Position numbers and translations under genes: made by a program. A stretch of 64,000 nt of DNA, taken from positions 124,001 through 188,000 of the forward strand of contig BGKB01000087.1 of the NCBI GenBank assembly GCA_003116975.1, written 5' to 3'. Positions 58,449 to 64,000 of this stretch are shown here, one piece after another; the first letter of the stretch is position 1, and the number at the start of each line of letters is the position of its first letter. The DNA comes from Aurantiochytrium sp. KH105 (taxonomy: Eukaryota; Sar; Bigyra; Thraustochytrida; Thraustochytriidae). Below the pieces are notes generated by a model, which saw nothing but the letters and a program-made list of their open reading frames with translations, had not been told where the DNA came from and did no database searches.

Positions 58449-61196
58449 ATGCGGCATGCAACACCTGCGCGCGGCTTCGTGAGCATGCCGACACGTGAGG
58501 CGAGTGAGCGCGAACCTGGCGCCATCAGTCTTGGCGTCGCGAGCGCCCGATCCATTGTTGCGCCGCGACGACCGGAGAAAATGAACGATGACAATGCTTA
58601 CTCCGCCTCGGCGCTGGCAACTCCGTCGACGAAGACGACGCGTCAACTCGGTGCACGGCCATCACCATTGCCATTCCTGCGCCTAGGCACTGTGAGCAAA
58701 TCACGCGCAAGTGAGCTGCAGCAAGCAAATCTGGGGATTATGGCACGGGATCTTCTCGAGACGCTTGCGAAACATGTTCCCCGCTTTGCAAGCAAAACGC
58801 TCACATTGAACGACTTTGCTCCTCTGCACATGTATTACCTTCTTAAGACCGTAGTCCCTCTTCTCTTGCGCGGCCTTGAGGAGCTCTCGATGACCTGGAC
58901 GCTGCAAAAAAAGGCCCGCTGCACCCCAATCGAGTTCCTGGCTTCATATCTGATGCGGCATAACCCCAAGTTCTCTCTCCACGCTCGAGTGGGTCCAAGT
59001 AAGATTCCGTCCAAACGACGCCCAAATTTCACGAAAGGCAGGCACCCTAGTGCTCCGTGGTCCAGTTCGATGACAATATTTGAAGGAGATGAGGACACAG
59101 ATGGCAACGGGGATTGCGATGACGATGAGGTCATCGATCGCGTTATTCATCGTTTCTGCGCTGAGCGAGCGGAGCGCGCCCGCATTGACGCACGCGAGGA
59201 TCTTTGGGAGACAGAGCAGGGTGCGGATCTTCTCAAGGTCTGGCGTGCTTGTTGTGCACGCGAAGGTGACTGTATGAGCCTAGAAATGGTGCGCGAAAAC
59301 CTTCACGTTTTCCGGAGTGCGTCCATGCATATTAAACTGAGCGCCGAGGAAATATTCCAGCGCCTAGACAAGTCGAGGCGCGGTCGTGTCAGCTTTGAAG
59401 ATTTCGAAGAAGTGATGGGAAACATGCTGGTCGATAACAGCACAGCGCTAAGCGCGGCACGACGTATCGCGCCAGTTTCGGCGTTTGCAAAAAGCCGCGC
59501 AGGCGACTGGGCCCGCGAAAAGGCCCTGGAAAAGCTCGAAGCCCGCCTTTCGGAAAATAATATTGACGCACGCAAATGGTTCAAAGACTATACCGGGGCC
59601 GCGCGTACTAGTTTGAAACGCATGGACCTCAATGTCTGCCTGTCCAGGATGGTGAGCACCTTTGATCTCAATGTCAGTGCAGAAGATATTCAGGAGGCCA
59701 TGGACACCTTTGGGAACCAAGATCTCGTTGATTATCGGGACTTCATCCGCATCGCTGCGGAAATTATTCGTATGTCTAATAAGCGAGCTCAAGCTCTTCT
59801 GCGCCATAAGTCTCGCAGGGTGATGCAGGCTCGCTTCAGTTCGAATGTAAATCGTGTTCAAGTGTACCTTCGCGCCATTGAAAAGGTCGAAGTCAAACTT
59901 CGACGACTCGCGAGAGCCACCAGGGACTTTCAAGATACATTTTCGGAGCTTCTCAAAACGAAATCTCCAGCGGCAGGCAACCCGAACTTTTCCGAAAGCA
60001 TGCGTAGTCTAGGCTCGCTGCTGGAATCCATGTCGGATCAGCAGGCAGCGGCAAAGAAGGACATTGGTCGTGCGCGACGCCTCAGTCTTGATCCCTTGGG
60101 CTGCTCCCCGACGAGTCAACGCGAGATCGAGACGCTTCTTAAGAGTTCTCATGAGAGGGTGCAGAGCACATATCGAGAAAAGTCAGAAGTTGAGTCCCTC
60201 TTGGACAACATTGGCAGAATGTTTGGGGGCACGGTTCCAAAGAAGAAACCGCCATCGTTCTCTCGCCTCGAAGGCATCTCAGGTAACGCCACGCGCTTGC
60301 AAGCGTCTCTTGCGAACACACGTGAGGAAGTCCAGCCCAAAGCTTTGAGCCCAGCGGCGACGCCTCGAGAAAAGAAGAATTCTGTGCAGACCGATGAAGT
60401 CAGCACAAAGCCCGAAAAAGACCTCGCAACGCCAACACCCAATGCCGATTCTTCCCTCGCACAAGGCAGGGAAGTCGGCGAGGTGGAGTCACGCGGCACG
60501 GAAAGCCAAGCCAATCAGCAGTTCGACGGTCAGGAAGCCGCAAAGACCACCGTGAACAAGCCATCGTTGGACAATAAGACGTCTGGGGCGAGCAGCACAG
60601 CTACGTCCGCAACGGAGGAAGGAAAGCTCTCCATTGACCTGGGCAGGACAAAGCTCGAAGTTCAGACTCCGAAAGCGGGTGCGTCACGTCCGAGATCCTC
60701 CAAAAAAGGATCTGCCTCAGGCCCAGCCACAAATTCTAGCGCGCGAAGTACGCGCACAGCCCGCTCCCGGAAGAGCACAAGGTCGACCGGCAAAGAGGTC
60801 TACGTCAAGGGTAAACTCTCTGCCGCGGCCAAGTCAGGCAAGCTCGATGAGCTCAAGGATATCTTTGATGAGCTACAGAACGAAATGAACGGCGAAGCGC
60901 TTTGCAGGCAAGCTGTAAATGAGAAAGATCGAAACGGGTCGACGCCTCTCATGCACGTAGCCTGGCCCGGGGATCTCGAGTCTGCGCGCATCTTGCTTGA
61001 GAATGGGGCCGACCCAACGCAGGCCAATTTGAGGCTCAATACGCCACTTCACTTTGCTTTTGAGCGAGGCCATCGCGAGTTCGCCAAGCTTTTGCTCGCG
61101 CATGGCGCCGAAAAGGTGCTCAAGTCGAAGAATGCGCTCGGCAAGACCCCTGCTGACCTCAATCCAGAGCTCTTCCGACAGCTAGGGCTTAAATAA
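58449..61196 (+). CDS. Dpy-30-motif, EF-hand and ankyrin-repeat protein
   Basis: 915 residues from the first in-frame ATG (58449); 58581 (MNDDNAYSASAL) is an alternative start. Residues about 129-173 fit the Dpy-30/RIIa-like dimerisation-docking motif: YYLLKTVVPLLLRGLEELS and PIEFLASYLMRHNP. An acidic stretch precedes an EF-hand-like loop at D307 (DKSRRGRVSFED). Helical and coiled regions and a long Ser/Thr/Lys-rich linker follow. The C terminus (about 805-905) has ankyrin repeats: GSTPLMHVAWPGDLESARILL, NTPLHFAFERGHREFAKLLL and a partial third. Dpy-30 motifs occur in COMPASS and in axonemal proteins that bind AKAP-type helices; with EF-hand and ankyrins an axonemal scaffold is plausible. Confidence 0.82.
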   Translation: MRHATPARGFVSMPTREASEREPGAISLGVASARSIVAPRRPEKMNDDNAYSASALATPSTKTTRQLGARPSPLPFLRLGTVSKSRASELQQANLGIMARDLLETLAKHVPRFASKTLTLNDFAPLHMYYLLKTVVPLLLRGLEELSMTWTLQKKARCTPIEFLASYLMRHNPKFSLHARVGPSKIPSKRRPNFTKGRHPSAPWSSSMTIFEGDEDTDGNGDCDDDEVIDRVIHRFCAERAERARIDAREDLWETEQGADLLKVWRACCAREGDCMSLEMVRENLHVFRSASMHIKLSAEEIFQRLDKSRRGRVSFEDFEEVMGNMLVDNSTALSAARRIAPVSAFAKSRAGDWAREKALEKLEARLSENNIDARKWFKDYTGAARTSLKRMDLNVCLSRMVSTFDLNVSAEDIQEAMDTFGNQDLVDYRDFIRIAAEIIRMSNKRAQALLRHKSRRVMQARFSSNVNRVQVYLRAIEKVEVKLRRLARATRDFQDTFSELLKTKSPAAGNPNFSESMRSLGSLLESMSDQQAAAKKDIGRARRLSLDPLGCSPTSQREIETLLKSSHERVQSTYREKSEVESLLDNIGRMFGGTVPKKKPPSFSRLEGISGNATRLQASLANTREEVQPKALSPAATPREKKNSVQTDEVSTKPEKDLATPTPNADSSLAQGREVGEVESRGTESQANQQFDGQEAAKTTVNKPSLDNKTSGASSTATSATEEGKLSIDLGRTKLEVQTPKAGASRPRSSKKGSASGPATNSSARSTRTARSRKSTRSTGKEVYVKGKLSAAAKSGKLDELKDIFDELQNEMNGEALCRQAVNEKDRNGSTPLMHVAWPGDLESARILLENGADPTQANLRLNTPLHFAFERGHREFAKLLLAHGAEKVLKSKNALGKTPADLNPELFRQLGLK

Positions 61197-61837
61197 AAGA
61201 CCAAATCCCATCGCATTAGATCATATGTTGATATTCTTTTCCCCATTCATGCATGAACGAAAAAGGGACACCTAGTGTTAACAACGTTGCCCGCCTTGTC
61301 GTGGACTTTATTCAATTTGGAACCAGATTCTTCGAAGATATTTGCTGTTCCAGCTTTTGTGATAAATGCGATCGCACATCTCACAAACAGATCGGTCACG
61401 GGATTTCTTGCCTTCGCCCCTCCCAGACTTTACAGTGAGTAGAACCGACGAACTGCTCCTTAAAAACTTTGGTAACAATAGTCCACAAATGTCTGGGGGC
61501 TATGGCGTCGTACAAACCTGCTTGCAAGATTGAGGCAAAAGTCGAGAAGTCGGTCGTCGTGCACCCTTTGGGGAAAACGCAGGCCGAAAGTCGCGGAAAA
61601 CAAACGATGTTTTGCAGTCCATTCTGCTGACGCAGAAAGCCCAATTCGTACACGTCTATCGATATAAGGGCACTTGCTACTTTATAAATGACAATGGGCG
61701 GGCGGCAATCACTCATGTTCTCCTTTTTCTTCCCCACAAAGCATTTCTTTGCCAAACATGGACCACAGAGGAAATCTCTGCGTGTCTGCAAAGCTAAGGA
61801 AAGACTGCGAAGAAAAGAAATCTGTCAAAGGATTGAC
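61197..61837. other. Intergenic between convergent genes
   Basis: 641 bp, AT-richer. AATAAA overlaps the preceding stop (61192-61198). Nothing else recognised. Confidence 0.6.
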
Positions 61838-62863
61838 TTATGAATGTTGATGCGCCCTCTCTTGGTTTTGACAGTACTCGTAAAGTCGGAGATACTGCTC
61901 TTTGACCCGCACAAGCTCCTGCTCAAGACGTTGTACCTTTTCCTCATCGACAAGCGTAGGTGTTCGCTCGCTCCTCGGGGACCGAGCTCGTGCAGCCGCG
62001 GCCGCCTCCCTGGCGGTGTGCACTTGTGCCTCGAGCTCGCTCACACGACGAGCATGCTCTTGTTTCACTCGCGAGAGCGTCTCCTCGAGCTCAGCATTGG
62101 TCTCTGTACTGCTTGCAAGAAGGACCTTGAGATTCGCAACTTGGGAGCGCGTTTCGCGAGCACTCTCGGCAAGGCCCTGCGCTTTAAGCCTGTCCACAAG
62201 CACCTTTGAGGCATTTCGAGGCGAACTTGCTGCACTGGCCGACCTACGGCTGACTTCAGCTTCGAGGGCCTGCAAGGCTTTTGCAAGCGTAGTCTGACCC
62301 TTGGTCGGGGGCGGCTGAGGGGGCAGGAAACGATTTGAAGCGCGCAGGAGCTCCTCGAGACGTAATTTCTCGTCCTCCAGAGCACGGCATTGGGCCTGTG
62401 CCGAAAGAAGCTGCGAAGTGACTGCAGCGACGGCCTCTCCGCGAAATGCAGAGTCTTGTCCGCTGGTTGATGCGCTCGCTCTCCCTCGAAGCAACCTCCG
62501 TGGCGCAGTCTGAGGCCGGCGGCTGCCGTTTACATAATAAAAGTTGGCAGCCTCCGAGCCGTCGTCGTTTGCCGGGCCGAGTGAGGTGCCGAAACTGCTC
62601 GCAGGCCGCGGACTCCAGCTTCTGTCCTCGTGCGTGGCGTGCTCCTCGTCAGTGGGCCCACGCCCCGTCGGCGCCGTTGTCCACTCTTGCTCCCGCGCAC
62701 GCAAGGGGGTCACCACGAGCACTGGGTCTCCATCGTCGTCAACGTCGACGGAGTCGAGACCCTCGTTCTCGACCGCGAGATCTTCTTCGGAAGGCGGCAC
62801 AAGCACGTGCGGCCGCGAGAGCAGCGCCAGGCTCTCGTCGATGATGCGCACCGTCTCGTCCAT
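61838..62863 (-). CDS. Coiled-coil protein, function unknown
   Basis: 341 residues from ATG (62861-62863). The first ~125 residues are acidic and disordered (VDVDDDGDPVLVV; RRPQTAPRR). From about 140 onward are heptad-rich helices: VTSQLLSAQAQCRALEDEKLRLEELL, KVLVDRLKAQGLAESARE, AELEETLSRVKQEHARRVSELEAQV, and a final EEKVQRLEQELVRVKEQYLRLYEYCQNQE. Similar ends occur in centriolar or ciliary coiled-coil proteins, but I recognise no family. TTGC tetramers lie 30-60 bp upstream of its start. Confidence 0.75.
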   Translation of the reverse strand: MDETVRIIDESLALLSRPHVLVPPSEEDLAVENEGLDSVDVDDDGDPVLVVTPLRAREQEWTTAPTGRGPTDEEHATHEDRSWSPRPASSFGTSLGPANDDGSEAANFYYVNGSRRPQTAPRRLLRGRASASTSGQDSAFRGEAVAAVTSQLLSAQAQCRALEDEKLRLEELLRASNRFLPPQPPPTKGQTTLAKALQALEAEVSRRSASAASSPRNASKVLVDRLKAQGLAESARETRSQVANLKVLLASSTETNAELEETLSRVKQEHARRVSELEAQVHTAREAAAAARARSPRSERTPTLVDEEKVQRLEQELVRVKEQYLRLYEYCQNQERAHQHS

Positions 62864-63617
62864 GGTAGAGGTGCCGCCTAACTACAGGTTTGCTTGCTCG
62901 CTTTGCGCTCAGCCGAACCGAGAAACGGCTTGGGCGTCTTTACAAAAATGCGGCCCAACTTATGGTTACTTTAGCGGGGACGTTCATCGTCGGTATTTGC
63001 CGAGGGAGCTCAGAGGAGGAGGGAGCAAACATTGATTGACGGTGAGCTCTCGATACTTGTCATCAAGACTGAGCTGGCTGGTCGCGAGGAGGTGCTTTAT
63101 GTGAAAAGCGAAGCGAACGCGAGAAGGCTGAGAACTCACCATGTCCTTGCAAAAACTTGGTGAGTAAGTCGAAGTGCTCGAGCTCGCCTTGTTTTATAAA
63201 ACCAAGAGCAGAGCAAGAGCGCCCCAAACTCAACACTTCAGAGATGTCTTCGTCTACGGCTGTGAGCAACCGATGCGACACGTGCATGACCGAAACACAT
63301 AGCGCAAGTGCCGACACGCTCGCTTGTATGGACCTGCCAGCTCAGCACGCTCCGCAGCCTCGACGCCACCATCCGCGGTGGAGAAGCGCTTGCGGCCACC
63401 TCCGCCATCACCGCCCTTCTTTTCTTTTTGCTTTCCCCGAAGCACCGAAAGCCATCCTTTGACCCTCCCTCGGTTCGGACCGCTGCGCTGCTACATCTTC
63501 GTCATTGCAAAGGTGAATTGCTGAAGTCTTCGAGCGCCATGTTCCAAGAAATCTTTCACGAAAAAGTAAGTGAATAGAATCAACGATACGCTTTTGTTAT
63601 GATTGATGATATTGTCG
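62864..63617. other. Intergenic with a possible unresolved spliced small gene
   Basis: About 750 bp. On the minus strand, an ATG at 63285-63287 opens MHVSHRLLTAVDEDISEVLS... for about 50 residues up to a good GTGAGT donor (63141-63146). Protein-like composition makes this a candidate first exon, but no acceptor gives a convincing continuation. Confidence 0.3.
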
Positions 63618-64000
63618 TCATAATTGCGGAGCGGTCGGGTGAACCGTGCCAGGCTTTTCTCGGCGACTCGCCATAACCTGGCGACGACGCGTCAAATCCG
63701 CCTCTGTAGGTGCAAAGATCTGACCGTAGAACTCGACTACAGCGGAAGGCAGGCAAGCGAGCGCGAGGACGCAGAACACTTGAACCCATGCGGCAGGGTC
63801 CTCTAGAACCTTGATAATGCCAACGGCATTAGGTGATGAGGAAAAGAGACTCGGAAATGCAGTTGTCTCGGACCACAGTGCAAGCGTTCCAAACCAGAAT
63901 ACTGCAGAAATTACATAGGCTCCGACCATGAGCCAGGAAATCGTCTTGGTGATGATCAGGAGACGCACGGCCACGACGGAGCAAACGCACCAATGCACAA
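63618..64000 (-). CDS. P4-type phospholipid-transporting ATPase, C-terminal end (runs off right edge)
   Basis: Minus-strand frame open from the right edge to a stop at 63618-63620, about 127 residues. It has three hydrophobic stretches: VVAVRLLIITKTISWLMVGAY / AVFWFGTLALW, then WVQVFCVLALACLPSAVVEF. These are followed by YGQIFAPTEADLTRR and a basic tail. The SSPNAVG...VLEDPAAWVQVF spacing and the ending after the last helix fit the final membrane segments of P4-ATPases (flippases). Catalytic motifs lie outside the window, so the subfamily cannot be told. Confidence 0.65.
   Translation of the reverse strand, partial: VHWCVCSVVAVRLLIITKTISWLMVGAYVISAVFWFGTLALWSETTAFPSLFSSSPNAVGIIKVLEDPAAWVQVFCVLALACLPSAVVEFYGQIFAPTEADLTRRRQVMASRREKPGTVHPTAPQL

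Overview
The window looks like nuclear DNA of a compact, GC-rich unicellular eukaryote. Genes are mostly single-exon, lie on both strands and are separated by about 0.2-1.5 kb. Proteins are typically eukaryotic: importin alpha, RCE1, EHD GTPase, F-BAR, sorting nexin, HDAC, 3R-Myb, RhoGAP, P4-ATPase. There is no operon logic, rRNA or CRISPR, and I recognise no mobile element. A Dpy-30-type protein hints at a flagellated stage. Gene style and composition fit a labyrinthulomycete/thraustochytrid stramenopile, but that assignment is inference. Ten introns could be placed by reading frame and splice signals. They are 77-190 bp, with GTACGT, GTAAGT, GTATGT or GTAGGT donors; several carry a CTAAC-type branch site, one of them TACTAAC.

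Layout. 0-3.2 kb: two tandem GT8-type glycosyltransferase paralogues on the minus strand, the first cut by the window edge. 4.3-7.3 kb: a FYVE-EHD fusion GTPase and a VTT/DedA-like membrane protein. 7.9-13 kb: a TPR-IQ-LRR protein and importin alpha. 13-15.7 kb: no convincing gene. 15.7-19.2 kb: a TLDc protein with a lipidation-type N terminus and an F-BAR/SH3 protein. 19.4-24.5 kb: RCE1 protease (two exons), RhoGAP and a five-repeat protein, all minus. 26-29 kb: an orphan 226-residue protein and a PAPS reductase with a thioredoxin-like C-terminal domain. 29-33.4 kb: a 4.4-kb stretch with many microsatellites and no recognisable gene. 33.4-38.7 kb: a divergent-loop cyclophilin, a class I-like HDAC and an EF-hand protein with one intron. 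38.7-42.3 kb: sparse, with an assembly gap (40708-40793) cutting a gene. 42.3-47 kb: an F-box/EF-hand protein and two tandem four-exon glutathione peroxidases. 47.2-54.9 kb: 3R-Myb, HSD17B8-like reductase (two exons), a methyltransferase-like protein and a hydroxylysine-kinase-like protein. 55.4-64 kb: sorting nexin (two exons), a Dpy-30/EF-hand/ankyrin protein, a coiled-coil protein and the C terminus of a P4-ATPase running off the right edge.

Themes. Many products work on membranes and traffic: FYVE-EHD, F-BAR, SNX, VTT, RCE1, RhoGAP and P4-ATPase. Others serve redox and sulfur metabolism: two GPX, PAPS reductase and mitochondrial ketoacyl reductase. Several domain combinations look unusual: FYVE+EHD, F-box+EF-hand, Dpy-30+EF-hand+ankyrin, and active plus inactive GT8 halves. 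A recurrent structural pattern is a gene-specific tandem tetra- or pentanucleotide repeat a few tens to hundreds of bases upstream of many start codons. I found no convincing wholly new gene system; the best candidates for novelty are the fusions, the five-repeat protein, a 21-bp palindrome array and the promoter microsatellite habit.
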